From assembly GCA_903861125.1 (NCBI GenBank), contig CAIOTF010000017.1, forward strand, positions 248,001-312,000: 64,000 nucleotides of DNA, given 5' to 3'. The notes under the pieces were generated by a model. It made no database searches, was not told where the DNA came from, and worked only from the letters and a program-made list of their open reading frames with translations. The DNA is from an uncultured Ignavibacteriota bacterium (GTDB taxonomy: Bacteria > Bacteroidota > Ignavibacteria > UBA10030 > UBA8401). Position numbers and translations under genes: made by a program. Position 1 is the stretch's first letter. Every line of letters begins with the position of its first letter. Below, piece by piece: positions 54,820-62,557 of this stretch.

Positions 54820-55922
54820 CTATTATGGAAAACCAACAAACTATCTATGCAGTGATTATGGCCGGCGGTGTCGGCTCGCGATTCTGGCCGCGCAGTCGTG
54901 AAAAAAATCCGAAACAATTATTGGAGATCATTGGTGAAGGGACCATGATTCAGAATACCGTGAAACGTCTTCATGGTTTCGTTGATGAAAAAAATGTTTT
55001 TATCGTGACGAATAAACTGCAGAAGAACGCTATCATCAAACAGCTGCCGAACGTCCCTGTGGAGAATATCATCGTCGAACCGGTGGGAAGGAACACAGCT
55101 CCTTGTATTGGTCTTGCTGCACTGTTCGTTGAAAGGCTCGATCCCAAAGGGATCATGATTGTTCTTCCGGCTGATCATCTTATTGCAAATGAACCGGAAT
55201 TCATTCGCGTTCTGCAGACTGCTTCTCAGGTGGCGCATATTACGGCAGGTTTAGTGACGATCGGTATACATCCGACGCATCCCGAAACAGGATACGGTTA
55301 TATTCAGGCAAAGGACAAGAGCGAAGAAACACAGCCGGTGAATATTACCGGAGTATTTGAAGTTAAGACATTTGCAGAGAAACCGAATTATGCAATGGCG
55401 GTTACGTTTTTGGAGAGCGGCGACTTTTTTTGGAACAGCGGCATGTTCATTTGGCGGGTTGATACAATCTTACATGAAATTCAACGAAGTCTTCCGGAAC
55501 TGCACGGACAATTGGTCAATCTGCGTCCTTCGATCGGTACATCGTTGTTTGAACAAAACCTTGAGATCGCCTACGGCATGATGCGCGGTATCTCGATTGA
55601 TTATGGCGTGATGGAAAAAGCATTGCGGGTGTATGTTGTGAAAGGTGACTTCGGATGGAACGATCTCGGCTCATGGGATGAAGTGTACAGAATGTCAAAA
55701 AAAGACGAAGATGGAAATCACAGCTATGGGAAAGTGATCTCCGTAAATTCGAAGAACACCTATGTGCATACATCGGATAAACTGATCGCAACTGTCGGAG
55801 TTGAAGATATCATTGTCATCAATACACCCGACGCAATTTTGGTTTGCAAAAAAGGTGCTTCACAGGATGTAAAGGAAATAGTAGATCATCTGAAACGAAA
55901 ACAGATGAATGAATACCTCTAA
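54816..55922 (+). CDS. manC: Mannose-1-phosphate guanylyltransferase
   Basis: Makes GDP-mannose from mannose-1-phosphate and GTP. The nucleotidyltransferase motif AVIMAGGVGSRFWPRSREKNPKQ is at residues about 12-34, followed by VEPVGRNTAPCIGLAA, LPADHLI, ETGYGYIQ, KPNYAMA and FFWNSGMFIW. At 368 residues it has the GT-A transferase and left-handed helix but no phosphomannose isomerase domain. It overlaps both neighbours. GDP-mannose probably feeds surface glycans. Confidence 0.93.
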   Translation: MTIMENQQTIYAVIMAGGVGSRFWPRSREKNPKQLLEIIGEGTMIQNTVKRLHGFVDEKNVFIVTNKLQKNAIIKQLPNVPVENIIVEPVGRNTAPCIGLAALFVERLDPKGIMIVLPADHLIANEPEFIRVLQTASQVAHITAGLVTIGIHPTHPETGYGYIQAKDKSEETQPVNITGVFEVKTFAEKPNYAMAVTFLESGDFFWNSGMFIWRVDTILHEIQRSLPELHGQLVNLRPSIGTSLFEQNLEIAYGMMRGISIDYGVMEKALRVYVVKGDFGWNDLGSWDEVYRMSKKDEDGNHSYGKVISVNSKNTYVHTSDKLIATVGVEDIIVINTPDAILVCKKGASQDVKEIVDHLKRKQMNEYL

Positions 55923-56415
55923 CCATAGTACACATCAGATCACCCATTCCGCATATTCCTTCCTCCCGAAGGAATATTGGAATCTTCTTTTAATTTTCAT
56001 TCTTTCCCTTCTAATCGTCTCATGCGCTTCAGCGCCCCGTTTCACTAAAGAACGGTATGCGGAACCGAAAGTCAATTCTTCGAAACCGGTATCGAACAGT
56101 CCAAATGGAAAAGCAACATCGTATAAAGGGATTGCTTCATATTACGGGAATGATTTTCACGGAAAAAAAACTGCGAACGGCGAGATGTTCGACATGCACG
56201 GATTGACTGCTGCCCACCGTTCTTTTCCGTTCGGTACGAAAGTCCGTGTAACGAATACTGATAACGGAAAATCGTGTATCGTTCGTGTAAACGACAGAGG
56301 TCCGTTCAAATTAGAACGTATCATGGACCTTTCAATGGGTGCAGCAGAAATGTTGGACATGATGAAGTCCGGTACTGCGAACGTTGCTCTGGAAGTTTTA
56401 GAGTGGGGAGAATAA
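55909..56415 (+). CDS. rlpA: RlpA-like lipoprotein (septal lytic transglycosylase family)
   Basis: A 168-residue lipoprotein. The membrane signal ends LIVSCASA with a good lipobox. The double-psi beta-barrel has GIASYYGNDFHGKKTANGE, AAHRSFPFGTKVRVTN and RVNDRGPF, with the Asp and His used in RlpA catalysis. No C-terminal SPOR domain is present, so septal targeting may differ from E. coli. RlpA cleaves denuded glycan strands at division. It overlaps manC by 14 bases. Confidence 0.9.
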   Translation: MNTSNHSTHQITHSAYSFLPKEYWNLLLIFILSLLIVSCASAPRFTKERYAEPKVNSSKPVSNSPNGKATSYKGIASYYGNDFHGKKTANGEMFDMHGLTAAHRSFPFGTKVRVTNTDNGKSCIVRVNDRGPFKLERIMDLSMGAAEMLDMMKSGTANVALEVLEWGE

Positions 56416-56437
56416 ATAAAACTGTTGTCTTTTTAGG

Positions 56438-57319
56438 TTACCTCTTAGCCGCTTCTTCATATGTAGTTTGGTGTGCCTGGTCCACTTGGATCAATGTTTG
56501 ATACACATTTACGTCTTTATATCCCTTCATCACCTCTGCAAGTTCACCATACTTCGTATCAAAGAACGTTTTGAAAAGTATCGCCCTCGGGTTTGAATTT
56601 TGTTTCAGCGATTTTATATTGTTGAGCATGCCGAGGATATTTTCATATCCCTTCTCGGGTTTTGTTGCCAGCAGATCTAAACCGCGGAAATGATATGCGT
56701 GCCATCCTTCACGGAATGGTTGATTGGTAGGATTGAGGATCTCTTCAGTGAAATTATATTTGCTGTATGTCGATCCTGTTCCGCGGTCCCAGCCGGTTGC
56801 GCTGGAAGGCGCCTGACTGCAGATCGAGAATGCCTTTCGAAAATATTGCGTGCCGCTCAGTTTTTCGTATGAATCATAATCAAATCCGATAATAACAAAC
56901 ATGTAGAAATCCAGAAAGTCCGTGAAGGCATCATATTGAGACTCATTACGGAACAGAGGTTGTCCTTGAACATAGACGAAATCCCATTTGTCATCGAAGA
57001 TTCTGATCATGGGTGTCTTTTTCTGGGATGGATTCTTCCCGACGAACACGGGGCGCGAACTGCCGATGAATGCCTGTGCTTTGTATGAATTTCCGTCGGC
57101 AGCGGTAAAAAAAATGTTCATGGTACACTTTATCTTTTCTCCGCCAAGGTCATCCGTGGACCATTTTTGTGAGTTGATGTACGTTTCCACGTCGCGTTCG
57201 AAGTTAACAAGTTTATCTTTTGCTGCAGAGACCTGGTCGAAGTTTACCGTTACATCGCAATCAATTTGAGCATATCCTGCGATTGTGAGAGAACAAAAAA
57301 TGATTGCATACCGCAACAT
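56438..57319 (-). CDS. porD: PorD-like T9SS-associated protein (DUF4835)
   Basis: A 293-residue exported protein (signal MLRYAIIFCSLTIAGYAQ). The pattern DCDVTVNFDQ..., CTMNIFFTAADG, FVYVQGQPLFRNESQYDAFTDFLDFYMFVIIGFDYDSY and GWHAYHFRGLDLL matches what I know of DUF4835, also called PorD in type IX secretion. The presence of four T9SS-sorted cargo proteins in this window agrees. The exact mechanistic role is not established. Confidence 0.75.
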   Translation of the reverse strand: MLRYAIIFCSLTIAGYAQIDCDVTVNFDQVSAAKDKLVNFERDVETYINSQKWSTDDLGGEKIKCTMNIFFTAADGNSYKAQAFIGSSRPVFVGKNPSQKKTPMIRIFDDKWDFVYVQGQPLFRNESQYDAFTDFLDFYMFVIIGFDYDSYEKLSGTQYFRKAFSICSQAPSSATGWDRGTGSTYSKYNFTEEILNPTNQPFREGWHAYHFRGLDLLATKPEKGYENILGMLNNIKSLKQNSNPRAILFKTFFDTKYGELAEVMKGYKDVNVYQTLIQVDQAHQTTYEEAAKR

Positions 57320-57342
57320 ACAAGAACCTTTCAGAGGATGTT

Positions 57343-58158
57343 ATGCGACAATATAAAGTTTTCATCGTCATCATTCAAGTTATTATCAACGTTCAAAGTA
57401 TGCAGTGCGGATTTGAAAGGATCTCTCAACCGACCTCTGTCTTCTCCCGCGCATACAGCGGAACTGGAATGTTTGCACCCGATGCTCTTTGGCTCAATCC
57501 GGCATCGCTTGGCTCACTTTCATCATTCAGTTCATCAATTTACTATTCACCTTCGCCGTTTCAACTTCCGCAGTTATCAAATTACGGGATTGTCATTGCG
57601 CAGCAGTACGATGGTTGCAGTATTGCACTGGGCCTTCAATCGTTCGGATTTTCGCTCTACAGAGAGAGCGCCGGTTCTTTGTGCACTGCAAAAATGATCA
57701 CTGATGAATTTAGTGCAGGAATGAATATTCATCTATATCATCTTACAATTGCAAAATACGGAACATCGTTGTCCGCTGTTCTCGATTTCGGTGCGATCTA
57801 TTCAATAACGGAACAATGGAATATCGGCTTTGCTATGCATAATGTAACCGCATCTTCTTTTGGGGTAGACGATGACATACCGCAGTCATTAATGACAGGA
57901 ATCTCATACCGCTTAGATGATCAGGTTGTTGTCAATCTCGATCTTGTCAAAGATATCCGATATGAATTAACGTATCGTGCAGGAATGGAATTCGCGCCGC
58001 TGGAGGTCATAACTCTGCGAGCAGGAACTGATGGAGTATCGGGGCGTTTGTTCGGCGGTATAGGAATCCACATCAATTCTATTCTGATCAATTATGGAGT
58101 TTCGGCACATCCGGAACTCGGGTTAACTCATTCCATAGGAACAACGTTCAGTCTGTAA
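57343..58158 (+). CDS. PorV/PorQ-like outer-membrane barrel protein
   Basis: Start at ATG 57343 with AGAGGA nearby; the open frame back to 57304 is unlikely. The 271-residue protein has a signal (MRQYKVFIVIIQVIINVQS) and then RAYSGTGMFAPDALWLNPASLGSL, the N-terminal pattern of the FadL/PorV/PorQ group. The rest is beta-strand rich, with short turns and a Phe-containing C terminus (THSIGTTFSL). PorV helps process T9SS cargo. Whether this protein has that role or is another barrel of the same type is open. Confidence 0.7.
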   Translation: MRQYKVFIVIIQVIINVQSMQCGFERISQPTSVFSRAYSGTGMFAPDALWLNPASLGSLSSFSSSIYYSPSPFQLPQLSNYGIVIAQQYDGCSIALGLQSFGFSLYRESAGSLCTAKMITDEFSAGMNIHLYHLTIAKYGTSLSAVLDFGAIYSITEQWNIGFAMHNVTASSFGVDDDIPQSLMTGISYRLDDQVVVNLDLVKDIRYELTYRAGMEFAPLEVITLRAGTDGVSGRLFGGIGIHINSILINYGVSAHPELGLTHSIGTTFSL

Positions 58159-58159
58159 G

Positions 58160-60118
58160 ATGAGATCAGCAACTTCATTGATATTGCTTACTGTTTTAAT
58201 AACTCTTGTCAGTGCGCAGGATACTTTGCACAGGAATGATCAGGATATTATTGAAAATATACTCGACAATTCTTCCGATGAGCAGGATGTGCAGCTGCAA
58301 GGAGAGGAACTTGAATATTTCAAGTCTCATCCTATTAATCTTACACAACCACGGTACGGCGACTTTATGAAGCTGCCATTTGTTTCACCCATGCTGGCCG
58401 AATCGATTATTCTTTTATGTGATACGGTTTCTATTACCACAGTTGAGCAAATCAGGTCTGCATCTCTCATGACCGATGCGATGTATGATAAATTGCGACC
58501 GTTCGTTACTGTAAAGGACAAGTGGACATCAGCGTCAGCGTTTGAATATTTACCGTCCCAATTTGAATCACGCTTCCGTGCTGAACAACGGCTGCAGAAA
58601 ACAAAAGGAGTTACACAGAATAAATACTTAAGTAATGAACTGAATTCATATGAAAGGTTGCGGATCAGCAGCTCAAATCTGGAAATCGGGGCTGTGTTCG
58701 AGAAAGATGCCGGTGAATTATATGCTGACGGATTGATTGGAGGATATGTTTCTATGAAGGATGCGGCATTTATTCGGCAGATTGTTGTAGGGAACTTTAC
58801 GATTTCATCCGGCGAAGGTCTTCTCTTTGCAAAGAACATTGCATCATCGAAAGGGAGTAATGCTGTAGGTCAGATTAGAAAAAGGAGCAGCATCATTTCA
58901 CCGAACATATCGACGGATGAATTCAGATATTTTCAAGGTGCGGCATCACAACTACAATTCGGTGAAATGTCAGTCGTTGGATTCTATTCTCAGAGAAAAC
59001 TTCCTGCAACCATAGACTCCAATGGAAGTGTGATAAGTTTTTATACTTCCGGTCTCTATAGAACGGTCGGGGATCTAGAACGCCGCAATACGTTAGATGA
59101 AAAAACTGTCGGAGGGAAAATTGAATATTCTTTAAATCAGTCCGGTACGTTTTCATTGATGCTGATGAATGTCCGCTATGATCATTCAATCGATCGGGGA
59201 TTGTTTGACTTTGCAGATAAAAGATCATTATCTGCCGGGAGTTTTGCTTGGGAGATCCCGATTCATGGAGTAATTGCATTTGGAGAAGCTGCAACGAATG
59301 ATGTCGACACGTTTAGCAAGATCTTTGGATTTATAATCCCGGTATCGAAATCTTTTGCAGTAAGTTACCACCATCGTGCATTCAGCAATGGTTATGTCAA
59401 CCCGTTTGCACGGCCGTTTGGCGAAAGAAGTAATATCGCAGAAGGCGAGCTTGGGAATTACCTTGGTGTTGAGATCAAAAAAGAAAAGGTTACGGTAAAT
59501 GCCTACCTCGAATATTTTACACTTCCGCCGTCAACCTTGGAATTTGAAACCGTCGGCCGAGAAACATTTGCCAATGTTTCTTTCCCTATCAGTCGAATGA
59601 TGGATATTGTTTTTCAGATGAGGAACAAAGAACGATCGCAGACCGGAATCAGAAATGCGGATGATGCTCGGTTGCAGTCAAATTATCGGGCCTCATTTAC
59701 GATAAAAGTGTCACGATGTTTTTCTATCACAAACAGGATCGAAGCCGTGAAGGTATCATATAGACCTTCAAAATATTTTGAAAGAGGTCTTTTAACATTC
59801 ATGGAAGGATCGTATCGCGACAATAATTCCGGTGTACGCTTACGGTCGAGAATGATATTTTATGACACGAAGTCATATGATTCCCGTTTATATCAGTATG
59901 AATCCGATGTTGCCGGCAACTTCTCGAATCCGCCCATGTATGGGAAGGGAGTGCGATGGTACATTGTGGCAGGAGTGGAATTGTTCAGGGAATTTGTTCT
60001 ATCGTTCAAATATTCTGAAACGAAAAAACTCAACGAGGTGATTCTCGGCAGCGGTGATGATGAGATCATCGGTAATTTTGATAACCGCATCGCACTGCAA
60101 CTCGATTTTCAGTTCTAA
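58160..60118 (+). CDS. Helix-hairpin-helix plus outer-membrane barrel-like protein
   Basis: A 652-residue exported protein (signal ends VSAQ). Residues about 30-115 are alpha-helical, with a helix-hairpin-helix-like pair (KLPFVSPMLAESIILLCD and TTVEQIRSASLMTDAMYDKLRPFVTV), as in ComEA-type DNA-binding modules. From about residue 130 to the end it is a long series of amphipathic beta strands ending LQLDFQF, typical of an outer-membrane barrel. A role in DNA or polymer handling at the outer membrane is conceivable. It starts 1 base after the previous gene's stop. Confidence 0.75.
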   Translation: MRSATSLILLTVLITLVSAQDTLHRNDQDIIENILDNSSDEQDVQLQGEELEYFKSHPINLTQPRYGDFMKLPFVSPMLAESIILLCDTVSITTVEQIRSASLMTDAMYDKLRPFVTVKDKWTSASAFEYLPSQFESRFRAEQRLQKTKGVTQNKYLSNELNSYERLRISSSNLEIGAVFEKDAGELYADGLIGGYVSMKDAAFIRQIVVGNFTISSGEGLLFAKNIASSKGSNAVGQIRKRSSIISPNISTDEFRYFQGAASQLQFGEMSVVGFYSQRKLPATIDSNGSVISFYTSGLYRTVGDLERRNTLDEKTVGGKIEYSLNQSGTFSLMLMNVRYDHSIDRGLFDFADKRSLSAGSFAWEIPIHGVIAFGEAATNDVDTFSKIFGFIIPVSKSFAVSYHHRAFSNGYVNPFARPFGERSNIAEGELGNYLGVEIKKEKVTVNAYLEYFTLPPSTLEFETVGRETFANVSFPISRMMDIVFQMRNKERSQTGIRNADDARLQSNYRASFTIKVSRCFSITNRIEAVKVSYRPSKYFERGLLTFMEGSYRDNNSGVRLRSRMIFYDTKSYDSRLYQYESDVAGNFSNPPMYGKGVRWYIVAGVELFREFVLSFKYSETKKLNEVILGSGDDEIIGNFDNRIALQLDFQF

Positions 60119-60138
60119 GTAAAGTTTTGTAAATTAAA

Positions 60139-61269
60139 ATGATGATCAATTCAAGCAAAAATAAGACAGTTGTTCTGGGTATGTCCGGCGGTGTCGATTC
60201 GTCCGTCTGTGCTGCTCTTCTTGTAGAACAGGGTTATAATGTGATAGGCATAACGATAAAGACCTTCAATTATGACGATGTAGGCGGTACTATAGAAGGG
60301 GACAAAAGCTGCTGTTCATTGGACGGCATCAATGATGCGCGTTTGATTGCAGCAAAACTTGGATTTCCGCACTATGTGATGGATTTCTCTGAAGTATTCG
60401 GTAAGCAGGTGATTGAAAATTTTATTGAAGAATATATGCACGGCCGTACGCCGAATCCGTGCGTAATCTGCAATAGAAAGATTAAATGGGAAGAATTACT
60501 GCGAAAAGGTAAACAACTTGGTGCGGATTATGTTGCGATGGGCCATTATGCAAAATTGCGTTTTGATGAAACGACAGCCCGCTATGCGATCTCTCGTGGA
60601 AAAGATGAAAATAAAGATCAATCATATATGTTATGGAATGTTACTCAGGAATCGCTGGCACACACTCTGTTTCCTCTTGCCGATCTTACGAAAGAGGAAG
60701 TTCGCGCGCTCGCTGTGAAATATGGACTGCGAACCGCCGCAAAGGGAGAGAGTTTTGAGATCTGCTTCATTACTGACAATAATTATGAACGTTTCCTGAA
60801 ACATAAAATTCCGCATCTTGAGCGTGATGTTGCCGGCGGTGAAATAGTTCTGCATGGAGTGAAAGCCGGAGTCCATTCGGGATTTCCTTTCTATACCATA
60901 GGTCAGCGGAAAGGACTCGGTATTGCACATCCCGATCCGCTGTACGTTACCTCAATCGATTACAAAGAGAATAGAATCAATGTCGGGTATGAGAACGAAC
61001 TTCAGCACCGTCGTCTTTTTGCATCCCAGCTGAATTTGATCAAATACGATAACTTACACGATGGAAAAACTCTGACCGTGAAAATCCGCTATAAAGATAC
61101 TGATGAACCTGCAACCGTTACTCAGATTGACGGTACCGGAAACGGTGATGGTCGCATCTCTATTGAATTTCAAAAACCTAAACGTGCAGTTACGCCCGGT
61201 CAATCGGTTGTATTCTATGAAGGGGCTGATCTTGTCGGCGGCGCAGTCATTGACGAAGCATTGCCGTAA
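60139..61269 (+). CDS. mnmA: tRNA 2-thiouridylase MnmA
   Basis: Makes 2-thiouridine at position 34 of tRNA-Lys, Glu and Gln using ATP and a sulfur relay. The PP-loop GMSGGVDSS is at residues about 14-22. Cys111 (CNRKIKW) and Cys209 (EICFITD) are the expected catalytic pair. GHYAKL and YTIGQRKGLGI are also present. The length of 376 is normal. The first two codons are both ATG, and the second could be the start. It is monocistronic or in operon with the barrel gene. Confidence 0.95.
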   Translation: MMINSSKNKTVVLGMSGGVDSSVCAALLVEQGYNVIGITIKTFNYDDVGGTIEGDKSCCSLDGINDARLIAAKLGFPHYVMDFSEVFGKQVIENFIEEYMHGRTPNPCVICNRKIKWEELLRKGKQLGADYVAMGHYAKLRFDETTARYAISRGKDENKDQSYMLWNVTQESLAHTLFPLADLTKEEVRALAVKYGLRTAAKGESFEICFITDNNYERFLKHKIPHLERDVAGGEIVLHGVKAGVHSGFPFYTIGQRKGLGIAHPDPLYVTSIDYKENRINVGYENELQHRRLFASQLNLIKYDNLHDGKTLTVKIRYKDTDEPATVTQIDGTGNGDGRISIEFQKPKRAVTPGQSVVFYEGADLVGGAVIDEALP

Positions 61270-61342
61270 AACAATTTCTTCCAAACGTATCGGACCCGTG
61301 ATCATTAATTCAAAGATTAACGGGACAAATCCGAATGATTAG

Positions 61343-62557
61343 ATGATGAAACCAACGAAAGCAAATTTTCTTTCCGCTCAATTATTCATTCTTATGGTCA
61401 CGCTATTTTCCTTGTATCCATCTCTTTCTAATGGATGGACATCATGGGATGACAACATCTATGTAACCGATAATCCTGTTATCACAGATATCTCAATTCA
61501 GAATGTTAAAACTGTCTTTACCAGGGTTCTGGACGGTTCATATGCTCCTCTGACGCTGATCTCGTATATGATTGATTACAAGATCGGCGGTTACGATCCG
61601 GCCGTGTATCATCGAACAAATCTTCTGCTTCATCTTTGCAACGCCTGTTTGGTATTTTGGCTTGCCTACATGTTGTCAGGAAATGTCGTTGCGGCGCTGG
61701 TGACCGGTCTGTTGTTCGGCATTCATCCCATGCGTGTGGAGTCGGTGGCATGGATATCGGGCAGGAAAGATGTTCTGTCGATGTTTTTCTTTCTGATCTC
61801 ATCGATCAGTTATCTCGAATATCTAAGGAACCCTGAAAATAAAAAATGGCTCACGGTATCGTTTGTGGTTTTTGTATGCGCTCTGTTATCGAAGATCATA
61901 GTTCTTACATTCCCGGTCATCCTGTTCTTGTATGACTACTCTCAAAAGCGTCACTATACGACTGCTATGGTAGTTGAGAAAATCCCGTTTGTTTTGAGTG
62001 CCGGAGCATTGGCTTTTGTAGGTTATTTTGGTCAAGCAAGCATCCATGCTATTAAAAGAGGGTCGAACGCTGCAGAAAATATAATCGTCTCATTGCACGG
62101 AGTTGTTTTTTATCTTGAGAAGTTTCTGTTCCCGGTCCGCCTTTCTAATGTGTATCCGTATCCGTTAACACTGACACCGGTATTTTATCTCTATGCAGTA
62201 TTATGCATTGCAGCAGCATTTATTTTATGGAGAATGCGGAAGAATGAATTGGTCCTCTTTGGTTCTCTCTTCTATTTAGTTTCACTACTTCCGGTACTTC
62301 AATTCATCCGTTTCAGCAAAATATTTGCTGCTGATAGATTTACATACTTCGCCTATATAGGACTGTTCTATATCGTTGGCGTATATGCATCCGCTGCATT
62401 CGGAAAATTGAATAAAAAGATCGTCTATACTGCATTAGCAGCCATCGTGTTTACACTTGCGATGATAACGCGGGACAGGTGCGGAGTGTGGGGTAATAAT
62501 GAAACATTGTGGAAGGATATGCTCTCAAAATATCCGGAAGGGATGCAGAGTTTCTAA
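61343..62557 (+). CDS. TMTC-like membrane protein lacking the TPR half
   Basis: A 404-residue protein with about ten to eleven membrane helices. WDDNIYVTDNP, YHRTNLLLHLCNACLVFWLAY and GIHPMRVESVAWISGRKDVLSMFFFL match the TMTC/O-mannosyltransferase-like (DUF1736-type) membrane region. These proteins usually continue, right after LWKDMLSKYPEG, into several TPR repeats. Here the reading frame stops eight codons later and overlaps the end of the convergent gene by 4 bases. It may be naturally short or truncated. Function likely a lipid-linked sugar transferase. Confidence 0.8.
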   Translation: MMKPTKANFLSAQLFILMVTLFSLYPSLSNGWTSWDDNIYVTDNPVITDISIQNVKTVFTRVLDGSYAPLTLISYMIDYKIGGYDPAVYHRTNLLLHLCNACLVFWLAYMLSGNVVAALVTGLLFGIHPMRVESVAWISGRKDVLSMFFFLISSISYLEYLRNPENKKWLTVSFVVFVCALLSKIIVLTFPVILFLYDYSQKRHYTTAMVVEKIPFVLSAGALAFVGYFGQASIHAIKRGSNAAENIIVSLHGVVFYLEKFLFPVRLSNVYPYPLTLTPVFYLYAVLCIAAAFILWRMRKNELVLFGSLFYLVSLLPVLQFIRFSKIFAADRFTYFAYIGLFYIVGVYASAAFGKLNKKIVYTALAAIVFTLAMITRDRCGVWGNNETLWKDMLSKYPEGMQSF

